In this document: positions 24,682-34,294 of the stretch, in pieces
Position numbering within the stretch: the first letter of the stretch is position 1
Layout of the letters: each line of letters starts with the position of its first letter
NCBI RefSeq assembly: GCF_005960665.1
Contig: NZ_CP040676.1
Span: 2,142,001 to 2,206,000, forward strand
Origin: Exiguobacterium mexicanum
GTDB lineage: Bacteria > Bacillota > Bacilli > Exiguobacteriales > Exiguobacteriaceae
Length of the DNA stretch: 64,000 bases
Direction: 5' to 3'
Translations under genes and position numbers: made by a program
The notes under the pieces: generated by a model
Databases searched by the model: none
What the model was told of the DNA's origin: nothing
The model's input: only the letters and a program-made list of their open reading frames with translations

Positions 24682-26426
24682 GACGCATCCGCCTCCTTTA
24701 CGGCCGGGAAACGCATGACAATACGAAATCCGCCTGTCTCTGGTGTAGCCAACATAAACTGAGCCTCCCGATTATAGTTTAACATGAGTCGATCCCGAAT
24801 GTTCTTTAAACCGGTGCCTTCTGCCCCATTCAAAGGTTGGGTCGACTTCTCAATCCGTTCTTTTAACAACGCTAGCTCTTCGTCCGAGATATCACGTCCG
24901 CTATTCTCACATCGAATCACGAGATCTGGCCCTGCTTGGTGAATCCGGACCGAGAAGTGGTTCGCTGCTGTCGCACCGTCGCGCTCAAATCCATGCTTAA
25001 AGAAGTTCTCGGCGAGCGGCTGCAAAATCATCTTCGGCACGGTCAAATCGAGGAGCGTCTCCGGAACGTCGACCTTGATCTCGAATTGATCCGGGAACCG
25101 GACTTGCTGCAGCCGAATGTAAGACGTGAGGTGGTCGACTTCTCGCCTAAGCGTCACCATCGATTCGTCCGGATGCATCGTGTAACGCATCATCGACGAG
25201 AGTTGGGTAATCAGACGGTACACCGTCTTACCGTCCCCTTTCAACGCGAGCGTCCCAATCGACTGCAAGGCGTTGAATAAAAAATGTGGGTTCGTCTGGG
25301 CTTGGAGCGCTCTCAGTTCATTCGTCCGATTTTCGAGCGCTAGACGATATTCTCGTTGAATCAAATCGTCAATGCGTTCGATCATCCGTTTGAATTGCCG
25401 TCCGAGCACACCGAACTCATCATTTCCGAGGGAATCGAACGAGACCGTCATATCCCCTTGTTCGATGCGCCATATATTCGATGTCAGTGTCTTGATCGGG
25501 GTCGTCAAGCGCATCGAAGCGTAGGTCGCACCGATCAACGCCAATACGAGCGACACCATCCCAACAACGAAGATGATGAACGATGTCCGCGATGCCGGTT
25601 CGGTCAACAGACGATCTGGAATCGATTTCCCGACGTAAAACGTCTGGTTCTCAAACTCGAACGCTTTGACAATGCGGTGATGCTTTCCATCGCTCGACAA
25701 CGAGTTCGTCGACACGTTTTGCGGGATTTCACCGTCACCGAGTTGCGCGAACATTTGATTACCGCCTCCGATGAACCAGAGGCTCTCAGTCGGGTTGTTC
25801 TGTAACGAGGCGAGCTGACCGATGAAGACGTCTTCCGGGATATCAATGGAAAGAATCGCGAGCGGCTGGTCCGTCTCAATCTTATCGAGCCGAAAATGAA
25901 GCGTGACGACCTCTTCTTCCGAGACGAGCGGACCGAAATCATGATACGGCACGAGCGGATGCGAGGCCTCGAGCAGGACGCGACTCTCTTCATCCTTCAA
26001 CAACTGCTGTTGAATCGCACTCGGTTGCTGTTTCGAACGCGGGGACACTTTCATTTTATAAGCGGCGAACGAGTCCATGTCTTCGAGCATGAGCAGTTGA
26101 ATCTGGGCCACATCCTCGCGGGACAAGTACATTCCGAGGAGCGCCCGTCTCACTTCCAATTCGGTCTGCTGAAGGGATAGCCCCGGCCCATACTCGAGAA
26201 TATCGAGCACGTCCCGGTTCGCATATAGACTTGTCGGCAGGCGGCTCAAGTCCGAGATATATCGCTCCATTTGCAGCGTCCCACGCTCAAGCGACCATTC
26301 GGTGAGCTGGAGCCCCCGCTCTCGCTCCCTATCTTTGACGTACCAAAAAGAAATGACCGTCGCCAAAATGACGGGAACGATAATCGTCAAGGCGATCATT
26401 CCCGTCAGCTTCGTCCGAATGCTCAT
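24678..26426 (-). CDS. YesM-type sensor histidine kinase
   Basis: This 582-residue kinase has a first membrane segment at about 10-30 (IALTIIVPVILATVISFWY), an extracytoplasmic dCache-like sensor region of about 250 residues, a second membrane segment near 285-305, a HAMP linker, and a His_kinase (LytS/YesM) domain. The phospho-His is in NPHFLFNALQ near residue 380. The ATPase N box (PLAENFFKHG) and GTGLKNIRDRL follow. This architecture senses extracellular sugars or related ligands in many Bacilli. It is coupled to its regulator by a four-base overlap. Confidence 0.88.
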   Translation of the reverse strand: MSIRTKLTGMIALTIIVPVILATVISFWYVKDRERERGLQLTEWSLERGTLQMERYISDLSRLPTSLYANRDVLDILEYGPGLSLQQTELEVRRALLGMYLSREDVAQIQLLMLEDMDSFAAYKMKVSPRSKQQPSAIQQQLLKDEESRVLLEASHPLVPYHDFGPLVSEEEVVTLHFRLDKIETDQPLAILSIDIPEDVFIGQLASLQNNPTESLWFIGGGNQMFAQLGDGEIPQNVSTNSLSSDGKHHRIVKAFEFENQTFYVGKSIPDRLLTEPASRTSFIIFVVGMVSLVLALIGATYASMRLTTPIKTLTSNIWRIEQGDMTVSFDSLGNDEFGVLGRQFKRMIERIDDLIQREYRLALENRTNELRALQAQTNPHFLFNALQSIGTLALKGDGKTVYRLITQLSSMMRYTMHPDESMVTLRREVDHLTSYIRLQQVRFPDQFEIKVDVPETLLDLTVPKMILQPLAENFFKHGFERDGATAANHFSVRIHQAGPDLVIRCENSGRDISDEELALLKERIEKSTQPLNGAEGTGLKNIRDRLMLNYNREAQFMLATPETGGFRIVMRFPAVKEADAS

Positions 26427-26491
26427 CCGCGCATCGCCTCCTCGCTATCATTATATCACGGTCCATGCAAGCGTTTGCAACAGCTGTTATT

Positions 26492-26527
26492 AAAAAGGTT
26501 TATGGCCACACGCATGGCCATAAACCT
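26492..26527 (-). terminator. Terminator of the M48 peptidase gene
   Basis: AGGTTTATGGCCA pairs with TGGCCATAAACCT, followed on the minus strand by TTTTT. Confidence 0.88.
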
Positions 26528-26533
26528 CTCTGT

Positions 26534-27733
26534 TCACTCGTACGATTGAATCAATTCGATGATTCCTGTTGGTTGACCGGAGTCGGCAACGAGTTCAGCC
26601 GGGGTCATCCCGTCCTCGTTCTCAAGGGACACGTCGGCACCGCTCTCGAGCAACAGCTCGACCGTGTCGATGTCCGCGCCTTCCCCGTATAACAAGTTAT
26701 GGAGCGGCGTATCGCCATACAGGTCTTGCGTGTTGACGTCAGCACCGTCCGCCAGCAATGCCGCGAACTCTTCGTACGATGCATCGTTATAGGCAAGTTC
26801 TTGAATCGGCTCTTCTGCCATGGCATCAAGCGAGCCGAACCCTTCTGAGAAGCCAGTCAATCCGTCGCTCGTGAACAACCAGGCGACAATGGCCACATTG
26901 ACAATGACGCTCAATACAATCGTCCCGATAATCGACCCTTTGACATACCCTGCCGTCTTGAAGACCGGAACGTTCGTCTCACCGGCGTTCGTCGCGATGG
27001 CCGCAATCCGTTTCGGGAGCGGCGGATGCGTCGATAACAGCTCGCTCAACTTGGCGATAAATCCGTTCTCACGGCTCGCTTCGTACAAGTAGTCAAACTC
27101 GCTCACTTCTTTTGCCAACTTCCCACCGATCGCAAGAATCGTGAGGGCACGTTTCGATGCGGCTTGGTCTTGAATGTAATGGGCGGCCATGCGGTCACAC
27201 GTAAATTCACAGGCGCGCGAATAGGCAGACCCTAAAAACGGGATCCAGCCGCCGAGCATCATGGCCCACTGTTTTTGAACGTGATTACGGCGAATGTGTG
27301 CCAGTTCATGCGCAATGACAAACTCGACTTCTTTCGTGTACCCATCACGTGACAACTCGACGATATCCGAATACAAGATGACCATGTTCTTTTGGAAGAA
27401 ACGTGTCGCGAAAGCGTTCAAGACGCCCCCGGCTTGAAGAATGTAGACGTCCGGGAGTAGGCGAATCCCCATCTCTTGCCCGACACGCTGATACGTATGA
27501 TGCAAGTCGGCGAATTGACGCTCTGTCACTTTGACGCCGTTCGTGCGAATATATCCGATTTGAAGCCAGTGCGTGAATAGAGACAGTGCTAAAATCGTTC
27601 CGATTATCCATAAGAAAATGCCGAGAGAGGCGATTGTGAAGACGATTCCTAACACCACCGTCAACACGCTGGCCGCGACGAGCAGTCCAAAATACAGCTT
27701 TTCGTTCTTATGTACCAATTGCGATTGTTTCAT
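26534..27733 (-). CDS. M48 membrane metallopeptidase fused to ankyrin repeats
   Basis: This 399-residue protein has two membrane segments (about 14-32 and 38-58) and an M48 (HtpX-like) zinc peptidase domain. HELAH is at 142-146 and the third zinc ligand region EFTCD near 177. A further membrane segment lies near 275-295, followed by a C-terminal region of about 90 residues with two to three ankyrin repeats (GADVNTQDLYGDTPLHNLL and GADVSLENEDGMTPAELV). HtpX-like enzymes take part in membrane-protein quality control. The ankyrin tail could be a substrate or regulator binding module. The frame is open to 27820, but the ATG at 27733 has AAGGGG eight bases before it. Confidence 0.88.
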   Translation of the reverse strand: MKQSQLVHKNEKLYFGLLVAASVLTVVLGIVFTIASLGIFLWIIGTILALSLFTHWLQIGYIRTNGVKVTERQFADLHHTYQRVGQEMGIRLLPDVYILQAGGVLNAFATRFFQKNMVILYSDIVELSRDGYTKEVEFVIAHELAHIRRNHVQKQWAMMLGGWIPFLGSAYSRACEFTCDRMAAHYIQDQAASKRALTILAIGGKLAKEVSEFDYLYEASRENGFIAKLSELLSTHPPLPKRIAAIATNAGETNVPVFKTAGYVKGSIIGTIVLSVIVNVAIVAWLFTSDGLTGFSEGFGSLDAMAEEPIQELAYNDASYEEFAALLADGADVNTQDLYGDTPLHNLLYGEGADIDTVELLLESGADVSLENEDGMTPAELVADSGQPTGIIELIQSYE

Positions 27734-27796
27734 GTAAAATTCCCCTTCATTTTCCATATGAAGTCCATTATACCTGATAATTGGATATCGACAACA

Positions 27797-27837
27797 AAAA
27801 AAAAGAATAGAAACTGACACGGGTGTCAGTTTCTATT
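27797..27837 (-). terminator. Terminator of the sugar dehydrogenase gene
   Basis: AATAGAAACTGACAC pairs perfectly with GTGTCAGTTTCTATT, followed on the minus strand by a run of nine T residues. The stem starts just inside the stop codon. Confidence 0.92.
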
Positions 27838-28945
27838 CGAGGGTCAAGCGATACAGCTGATCATCCTCATTGCTCGGATTTCCGCGTCCATCCGTATTGT
27901 TCGTGATGAAGTAGAGCTCTCCGTCTCCTAACCAGACATCACGGATACGCCCTTTGTCCTCGACGAGCGGGGTGACCTCTTTTGTCTCTCGGTCGATGGC
28001 AACAAGGCGATTCCCCCGAAGCGTCGCCATGTATACGTAACGGTCGTCCGCCGCGATTCCCGAAGGGGCCCACGATGTCTCCCCGACTTCGAACCATGGT
28101 GTCTCGAGACCATCTTGTTCCTGGTCTGCCTCGATGAGCGGCCAGCCATAGTTGTTTCCCCGCTCGAGAATGTTCACTTCATCGTGACCGGACGCCCCAT
28201 GTTCACTCGCATAGAGCGTGTCGCCAACTTTCGTCAAACCTTGGGGATTGCGGTGGCCCGACGAATAAATCCAATCGGTCGGCTCGCCTGTTCCGGATAA
28301 GGACACCCGTAACACTTTTCCGGCAATCGACGTCTCATCTTGAGCGAGATCCGGAACGAGGGCGTCTCCCGTGGTGACCCAAAGTGCGTCGCCATCGAGC
28401 AATAAGCGGCCGCCGTTGTGGAACTGGGCGCCTGGGATGTCATCGAGCACGACAGCCGTCTCTTCAAAGCGCTCCCCGTCCCACGTCAATTCGACGACCC
28501 GGTTTCGTACGTCCCCAGGTGTCCCGTACGTATGATAGGCGTACACTTGTCGGGATGTCGTGAAATCTGTCGTCAAGGCCAGGCCGAGTAAACCACCCTC
28601 GCCGATTTCGAGCACATCTTCTTCGAGGACGACCGGTTGTCGATCGAGATTCCCGTCCGCATCGATGACGGCGATTGTGCCACCTCGTTCCGAGATAAGC
28701 CATCCTTCGTCGGTCCTTACCATCGACCACGGTACGTCCAATTGCTTAACGACAGACTCGCTCGCACCGAATGTCAGCGAATCGTCTGCTTCCGATGTTG
28801 GTGCATCGCCTGGTGTATCTTCCGCAGGTGTTTCTTCGGTCGACTCTTCGCCCGGAGTCTCTTTTGGCGCCGGTGCGTCAGCAGGTTCCGATGCACAACC
28901 TGCTAATACGGCAAGAGATAACACAAGGATCCATCGTTTCAACAT
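27833..28945 (-). CDS. PQQ-dependent sugar dehydrogenase-like lipoprotein
   Basis: This 370-residue protein has a lipoprotein signal (lipobox LAGC, Cys17) and a Pro/Glu/Thr-rich spacer (about 20-55). The rest is a soluble glucose/sorbosone dehydrogenase-type six-bladed beta-propeller: GGLLGLALTTDF, HNGGRLLLDGDALWVTTGD, SGHRNPQGL and ASEHGASGHDEVNIL are the family landmarks. It would sit outside the membrane and oxidise sugars if it binds PQQ. Many Gram-positive members have no known activity, so the reaction is not certain. It lies 32 bp after the MFS gene on the same strand. Confidence 0.87.
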   Translation of the reverse strand: MLKRWILVLSLAVLAGCASEPADAPAPKETPGEESTEETPAEDTPGDAPTSEADDSLTFGASESVVKQLDVPWSMVRTDEGWLISERGGTIAVIDADGNLDRQPVVLEEDVLEIGEGGLLGLALTTDFTTSRQVYAYHTYGTPGDVRNRVVELTWDGERFEETAVVLDDIPGAQFHNGGRLLLDGDALWVTTGDALVPDLAQDETSIAGKVLRVSLSGTGEPTDWIYSSGHRNPQGLTKVGDTLYASEHGASGHDEVNILERGNNYGWPLIEADQEQDGLETPWFEVGETSWAPSGIAADDRYVYMATLRGNRLVAIDRETKEVTPLVEDKGRIRDVWLGDGELYFITNNTDGRGNPSNEDDQLYRLTLE

Positions 28946-28977
28946 GATCGCCTCCTTTTCACCATCATACCGTGTCT

Positions 28978-30438
28978 TTAGTTGTCGCGTGAAGGTTCGG
29001 GTGGGTTAGCTGGTAAGCGGAGCGCGATCAACAACGCGATGAACGCCGCAAGTGCCGCTCCGATGAAGACGGTATTCAATCCGGTGGCGATGAGTTGCTC
29101 GCCTTGGAGCCGGACCGTCGTGTTTAACGTCTCGGTGACGCTTCGATTAAAGAACGATTCGAGTGATACGTCGCTCAAGCCCGCCTCGTCACGGAAACCG
29201 CTGAGGACGATAAAGTTGAATACTGCACCAAACACGGCAACACCGAGCGTCTGACCGACTGTACTCAAAAATGAGTTCGCGGCCGTCGCGGTCCCGCGTT
29301 GCCGGTAAGATACGACGGTCTGCAAGACAACGATGAACATCGGCTGTGACAAGCCGAACCCGACGCCAATAATGGCGACAGCGAGGTAGACGAACAGATC
29401 TGGGCTTGATTGCGTGAGCAGCGTCAAGATGATTGTCCCGATCAACAAGAGACTCATTCCTGTCACGGCCCGACGCCGTGGCGAGGCCGCTCCAAGTGTA
29501 CGGCCGCCGATAATCGACGTGAATGTCCAAGCGACCGAGAGTGGCATGAGCATGAATCCGGCTTCGGTCGCTGATTTCCCAAGGACGGCCTGTGCCCAAA
29601 TCGGGATATAGGCCGACATTGACACGAGGACCCACGCCGCGAAGAAGACGGCCCCATTGATCGACGCGATGATTGGTTGTTTCAATAATTCGAGTGGCAA
29701 CAACGGTGTCTTCGCCCGTCGTTCCGATAAGAAGAAACTGGTGAGCAAGATGACGCTGAAGACGGCACTGGCGACGACCGAGGCCGTCCAGACGTTCGTT
29801 TCGCTGAACGTGATCAGCCCATACAAGAACGCCGTCGTACCGAACGCAAACAACAGCGCTCCTTTGACGTCAATCCGTTCCGTCGTCTCGGTCACGGTCT
29901 CTTTATAGAACGTGACGATCATGATGAACGATAAAAGTGCGAACGGTACGTTCAATAAGAAGACGTAACGCCAAGACAACGTCTCGACCAAGAACCCGCC
30001 GATGACCGGACCGAGCACGCCCGATACGCCCCACACCGCGCTCAAAATCCCTTGAATCTTGCCGCGCTCTTCGTATTTATACAAATCGCCGATAATCGTC
30101 ATCGAGATCGGTAATACCGCACCGGCGCCGAGCCCTTGAAGCGCCCGGAAGACAATCAGTTGTTCCATCGATGTGGCAAGTCCGCAAAGAAGTGAGGCGA
30201 GCGTGAACAGCCCGATTCCAAATAACAGGACACGCTTTCGGCCGAACAAATCGGCCACCTTCCCATAGATTGGTGTCGATACCGCCGTGAACAGCAAGAA
30301 GGCGGCAAACACCCAGCTCACGAGGGCAGCCCCATTCAATTCGCTCGCGATGACCGGCGTTGCGACGGAGACGACCGTCCCTTCAATCGCCGCTAAAAAA
30401 GTCGCCAACAACAGCGCGACCGTAACATTCTTTCTCAT
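28978..30438 (-). CDS. DHA2-family multidrug efflux MFS transporter
   Basis: This 486-residue carrier has about 14 membrane segments, as expected of the DHA2 (14-TMS) drug:H+ antiporters. Visible motifs are motif A (GKVADLFGRKRV), motif C-like GVSGVLGPVIGGFLVE and the N-terminal LLATFLAAIEGTVVSVATPVI. The start at 30438 (MRKNVTVALL) follows GGGGAG; the frame is open a little further upstream. It is probably co-transcribed with the sugar dehydrogenase gene. Substrate is unknown. Confidence 0.88.
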   Translation of the reverse strand: MRKNVTVALLLATFLAAIEGTVVSVATPVIASELNGAALVSWVFAAFLLFTAVSTPIYGKVADLFGRKRVLLFGIGLFTLASLLCGLATSMEQLIVFRALQGLGAGAVLPISMTIIGDLYKYEERGKIQGILSAVWGVSGVLGPVIGGFLVETLSWRYVFLLNVPFALLSFIMIVTFYKETVTETTERIDVKGALLFAFGTTAFLYGLITFSETNVWTASVVASAVFSVILLTSFFLSERRAKTPLLPLELLKQPIIASINGAVFFAAWVLVSMSAYIPIWAQAVLGKSATEAGFMLMPLSVAWTFTSIIGGRTLGAASPRRRAVTGMSLLLIGTIILTLLTQSSPDLFVYLAVAIIGVGFGLSQPMFIVVLQTVVSYRQRGTATAANSFLSTVGQTLGVAVFGAVFNFIVLSGFRDEAGLSDVSLESFFNRSVTETLNTTVRLQGEQLIATGLNTVFIGAALAAFIALLIALRLPANPPEPSRDN

Positions 30439-30501
30439 TTGTTTCATCTCCCCAATAAAATAGCGGTGCCGGAAGGTTCCGAACACCACTTCAACTGTCT
30501 A

Positions 30502-31685
30502 TTATTTTGTGCGAGCCGCGCCGGTTTGACAAGCCTCAACTTCCGATTCGAAAAAGAAACGTTTGATTTCAGCATAAGCCGCCGCTTCGTCCGTGACGAG
30601 GACGCGACCTGCGAGCCGACCGTCCTTGAGCATCCATACTTCATCAGCGAGCATCGCTGCCACATCAAGCTGGTGTGTCGAGCAGACGATCGTCGCACCA
30701 CGCTCAGCTTCTTCCCGCAACAAGCCACCGAGCAGACGCATCCAAGTCGGATCGAGTCCGTTCGTCGGTTCATCGAGGAGCAAGATGTCAGGTTTCGTCA
30801 CGAGCGCCTGCGCCAGTAGGAGACGTTGACGCATCCCTTTCGACAACTTCCCGACGGCTCGGTTTCTCAATCCATCGAGACCGACGCGCTCCAACAGCGC
30901 TAAATCTGGTTTCACGCCTTGCCATAATGTGTAATAGGCGTACGTCTCACCGACGGTCCAAGACGGATCGAACGCAAAGTCGTCTGGCATGTATCCAAAC
31001 GTCCGATGGTACGTCTTCCCGCCATCGATCGTTCGACCCTTAAGGACACGCTCCCGACGCTTGGGGGAATCGTGCCGTTCATAAGATTCAACAGCGTCGA
31101 CTTCCCAGCCCCGTTACTGCCGCATAAAGCGACGACCTGGCCTGAGTCAATCCCACCGTCAAGCGGATGGAGCGCCCATGACTCGCCGTATCGTGAGTTC
31201 GTGACGAGCGGCCGGGTCAACTCGTGTCCGGTCCCGTTTTCAATATAAATGCCGTCACGGACGTGGTCGACGATGGCTCCTTTGATGACGGTCGCCTCGC
31301 TATCCTCGATCGAGATTCCTTCCTCCTCACCCTTCCCTGTCACGTTCGGTCGAATCAACCTGACCCCGTAACTGTTCTCGACGGCGATCCCGGTCCCGGT
31401 CGCCTCAATCGTAACGTCGATGACTTGATGGCCGAGTCCCACGACGAGCACCGCGGGTACGGTCGTCCGTTCGCACTGTTCGATCTCGACGTTCTCGAGC
31501 ACGGCCCCGGTCCCTTCGAGTTGAAACGCAGGATGTTCACAACTACTGAACCGCTTTCCTTCACCGTTAAACGTTTCGTTCGATTGAATCACAATCGGTT
31601 CTTCGAGCGACACCGGTTCCTCGTTCGCTTGAACAGTGATCGGTGAGAAGAACCATAACGCGAGTAACCCGCTTAGTCGTTTCAT
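30502..31685 (-). pseudogene. Decayed NosD-like / ABC ATPase (NosF-like) fusion with frameshift
   Basis: The first frame (31685 down to 30912) begins with a signal peptide (MKRLSGLLALWFFSPITVQA) and a NosD-like beta-helix segment with repeats such as DGIYIENGTGHEL and LVTNSRYG. It then passes in frame into an ABC ATPase (WALHPLDGGI, Walker A GSNGAGKST). Around 31035-31046 the frame is lost. The ATPase continues in another frame (upstream of 30990 to 30502) with signature LSKGMRQRL, Walker B ILLLDEPTNGLD and the H-loop STHQ. Normally NosD is an exported protein and NosF a separate cytosolic ATPase followed by a permease. Here an internal deletion joined them near a shared RYG, and a one-base loss broke the ATPase. 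No permease follows, so the locus is probably inactive. Confidence 0.8.
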
Positions 31686-31783
31686 AACCCCTCCTCTTGA
31701 TCAATCGCTTACAGAACATATTGTACGAAAACCCAGGGGGGTATGTGTGTCATTTTTATGGGATTCATGTGACAGTTTCTTCA

Positions 31784-31827
31784 TAAAAAAAACACAAGTG
31801 GCGAAGGGGTCATTTCGCCGCTTGTGT
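31784..31827 (-). terminator. Terminator of the solute-binding protein gene
   Basis: ACACAAGTGGCGAA pairs with TTCGCCGCTTGTGT (one wobble), followed on the minus strand by eight T residues. Confidence 0.88.
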
Positions 31828-31832
31828 TGCTA

Positions 31833-33128
31833 TCATTTCGCCTTATCGGCCCATACTTTCGTGAAGTCTTGAAGCATCTCGTCGCCTGTCTTTTGACCGC
31901 CAACGTATGCTTGCATCAGTGCGCCATACTCGTTGACCGCACCATCCGGATACTTGAACCAGTTCCACGAAATCGTCTTGCCTTCGTTCGAATAGGCCAA
32001 GATATCGTCCGCAAGTGGTCCAAGGTCGTTCGCTTCAATCGATTTGAACGCCGGGATAAATTTGAACTTGTTGACCATGTAGTCTTTACCCGTATCGGAC
32101 GTCGCCATCCATTCGAGGAAATCCTTCGCTTCTTCCTTATACTCGGAGTTTTTGTTGACGACCCAGTTGTTCGGGACACCGACCGGGAGGCGGTCCATCT
32201 TTTCTTTGTCATCATTGATCGGAATTGGCACGAAGCCCATCTCGATGTCCGGATTCACGTCGAGAATCATCTGTTGCGCCCAGTTCCCTTGCTGAAGTAT
32301 TGCCGTCTCACCTTGAGCGAACTGTGTGACTTGCGTGTTATAGTCCGTCGTGAGCGGGTTCTTATTGCCGTATTTGATGGTGAGGTCAAACAGTTTCAAG
32401 AATTGTTGGAACTGCTCATTGCCCTCAAATTTTTCTTTATTCTCGTTCAGTGCCTGGATGAACGCATCCGGGTCGTCTTGTTGCGCCATCGGAATGTTGA
32501 GCAAGTGAATTCCGAGAATCCAGAATTCGGCATAACCGACCGAGAACGGCGTGATGCCTGCTTTATCCAACTTCTCAGCCGCATCCGTCAACTCAGACAA
32601 CGTCTTCGGCAACTCACTGATGCCCGCCTTCTCGAACAGCTCCTTGTTGTAGATGAAGCCGTATCCTTCCAAGTTCATCGGCATCCCGTACAGTTTGTCG
32701 TCCATCGTCATCGGTTCTTTGGCCACTTCGGTCAAGTCACCGACCCATTTCTCGTCCGACAAGTCTTCCAACTTGTCTTTCCACGTTTGTGCTTCGGTGA
32801 AGCCACCGTTATTGAAGATGTCCGGTTCATTGCCTGACGCGAACTGGGACTTGAGCGCTGCCCCATAGTCGGCTCCGCCTCCGACCGTTTGGACGGTCAC
32901 TTTGACGCCCGTCTCTTCTTCGTATTCTTTCGCCATCGCCTCGAGGTCTTTGGCGATTTCCGCCTTGAACTGGAAGACGTTCAACGTGACGTCTTGTTTG
33001 TCCCCGCTATCCGCGTTCGCATCGTTCGATCCTTCATCTTCCGTAAGCGACCCGCCGCCACAGGCCGCAAGAGTCAATACCATCCCAGCCGTCATCACGG
33101 CGGTCGATAATCTCCATTTACGTTTCAT
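31833..33128 (-). CDS. Carbohydrate ABC importer, solute-binding lipoprotein
   Basis: This 431-residue family 1 extracellular solute-binding protein has signal and lipobox LTLAAC (Cys23), an acidic spacer rich in Asp/Asn/Ser, and then a two-lobed binding fold with sites such as YGMPMNLEGYGFIYNKELF and GETAILQQGNWA. It would capture an oligosaccharide outside the membrane and feed the two permeases at 34.7-36.5 kb. The ATPase is not in the window, so a shared MsmX-type ATPase is likely. It has its own upstream region with a cre site and a 28-bp element also found before the permease genes. The sugar is unknown. Confidence 0.9.
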   Translation of the reverse strand: MKRKWRLSTAVMTAGMVLTLAACGGGSLTEDEGSNDANADSGDKQDVTLNVFQFKAEIAKDLEAMAKEYEEETGVKVTVQTVGGGADYGAALKSQFASGNEPDIFNNGGFTEAQTWKDKLEDLSDEKWVGDLTEVAKEPMTMDDKLYGMPMNLEGYGFIYNKELFEKAGISELPKTLSELTDAAEKLDKAGITPFSVGYAEFWILGIHLLNIPMAQQDDPDAFIQALNENKEKFEGNEQFQQFLKLFDLTIKYGNKNPLTTDYNTQVTQFAQGETAILQQGNWAQQMILDVNPDIEMGFVPIPINDDKEKMDRLPVGVPNNWVVNKNSEYKEEAKDFLEWMATSDTGKDYMVNKFKFIPAFKSIEANDLGPLADDILAYSNEGKTISWNWFKYPDGAVNEYGALMQAYVGGQKTGDEMLQDFTKVWADKAK

Positions 33129-33192
33129 TTCGCTTCCTCCCTAAGTATAGAGTCGACAATTATGATTCCAATCGGTACACCCTAACTTTAGA

Positions 33193-33208
33193 TGAAAACG
33201 CTTCCATT
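33193..33208 (-). promoter_or_regulatory. cre site upstream of the solute-binding protein gene
   Basis: ATGAAAACGCTTCCAT on the plus strand fits the CcpA site WTGNAARCGNWWWCAW with one mismatch. It lies about 65-80 bp before the start codon. Confidence 0.6.
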
Positions 33209-33223
33209 ATGTAGGTGTCAAAA

Positions 33224-33251
33224 TTGACGTGTAGGGTGGAAAATGTTGCAC
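33224..33251 (-). promoter_or_regulatory. Shared element, copy 1 (solute-binding protein promoter)
   Basis: On the plus strand: TTGACG, three variable bases, then AGGGTGGAAAATGTTGCAC. The last 19 bases match 17 of 19 with copy 2 at 36574-36601, and TTGACG is identical. It is a likely activator site common to both halves of the transporter. Confidence 0.65.
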
Positions 33252-33252
33252 A

Positions 33253-33293
33253 GAAAACCAGGACTTTCTTATTGAAAAAGAAAGTCCTGGTTT
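33253..33293 (-). terminator. asnA terminator
   Basis: AAAACCAGGACTTTC pairs perfectly with GAAAGTCCTGGTTTT around an 11-base loop, giving a TTTT run on the minus strand. Confidence 0.88.
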
Positions 33294-33310
33294 TAGTTTC
33301 TTCTATATAA

Positions 33311-34294
33311 TTACAACAGGCTGATTCCGGCTTCTTCACACGCGGTGATCATCTCACTCGGCCAAACCGAAGATTGGACTTCGCCGATATGGCGGGCACG
33401 AAGCAAGTACATGGCGACACGGGATTGCCCGATGCCCCCTCCGATGGTAAGCGGGAGGCGTCCTTCGAGGACGGCTTGGTGGAACGGGTACTTCCGTTTC
33501 TCTTCGGCACCGGCAGTAGCCAACTGCTCAGCGAGTACCGTCTCGTCGACACGGATCCCCATCGACGACAATTCGAACGCCGATTCGAGTTCCGGGTGCC
33601 AGACGAGGATGTCGCCGTTGAGTGACCAGTCATCGTAGTCGGCCGCACGACCGTCATGCTTATCGCCTGAGGCGAGTGCACCACCGATTTGCGAGAGGAA
33701 GACCGCACCGTACGCTTTACAAATCGCGTGCTCACGTTCTTTTGGTGTGAGCGTCGGGTAAAGGTCTTCGAGTTCTTGGCTCGTCAAGAAATGAATCGAC
33801 TCTGGCAAAATCGCCTCAATCCCGTACATCGATTCGACCGTCTGTTCCGTCTCGCGGAGTGCCGCGTAAATCGATTCGACCGTCGCCTTCAAGTACTCCG
33901 TCGTCCGGTGTTCCCGGGCGATGACGCGTTCCCAATCCCATTGGTCGACGTGAAGCGAGTGCGTCGCGTCGAGCTCTTCATCACGACGGATGGCGCGCAT
34001 CTGGGTGTACAAGCCTTCCCCGACCTCGAATCCGTAACGGCCGAGCGCTTCTCGTTTCCATTTCGCGAGCGACTGAACGATTTCAAGTTCGTGTCCCGGA
34101 TACTGCGTGTCGAACTGAATAATGCGTTCGACGCCGTTCAAGTGGTCGTTGACACCGCTCGCCGATGTGACGAACAGCGGGGCCTGCACTTGTGTCAACC
34201 CAAGCGCCGTGCTGAACTTGTCTTCGAATGTCGCCTTCACTACTGTAATCGCCTGTTGTTTCGCTTTCATCTTGCTTGTTGCTGTCGTTGTCAT
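33311..34294 (-). CDS. asnA: Aspartate-ammonia ligase (asparagine synthetase A)
   Basis: This 327-residue ammonia-dependent enzyme makes asparagine from aspartate, NH3 and ATP via an aspartyl-AMP intermediate, using a class II aminoacyl-tRNA-synthetase-like fold. The E. coli enzyme has 330 residues. Visible regions include [47 protein letters not shown] and the C-terminal motif 3-like [14 protein letters not shown]. The start at 34294 follows GGAGGAAG. A T-box leader precedes it, so expression should rise when tRNA-Asn is uncharged. It sits inside a split sugar-transport locus but has its own promoter and terminator. Confidence 0.95.
   Translation of the reverse strand: MTTTATSKMKAKQQAITVVKATFEDKFSTALGLTQVQAPLFVTSASGVNDHLNGVERIIQFDTQYPGHELEIVQSLAKWKREALGRYGFEVGEGLYTQMRAIRRDEELDATHSLHVDQWDWERVIAREHRTTEYLKATVESIYAALRETEQTVESMYGIEAILPESIHFLTSQELEDLYPTLTPKEREHAICKAYGAVFLSQIGGALASGDKHDGRAADYDDWSLNGDILVWHPELESAFELSSMGIRVDETVLAEQLATAGAEEKRKYPFHQAVLEGRLPLTIGGGIGQSRVAMYLLRARHIGEVQSSVWPSEMITACEEAGISLL

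Noticed and set aside
31824-32837. 337-codon open frame opposite the solute-binding protein gene
   Set aside because: It is a long antisense shadow caused by codon bias. It starts inside the terminator and has no ribosome site; the lipoprotein gene is certain.
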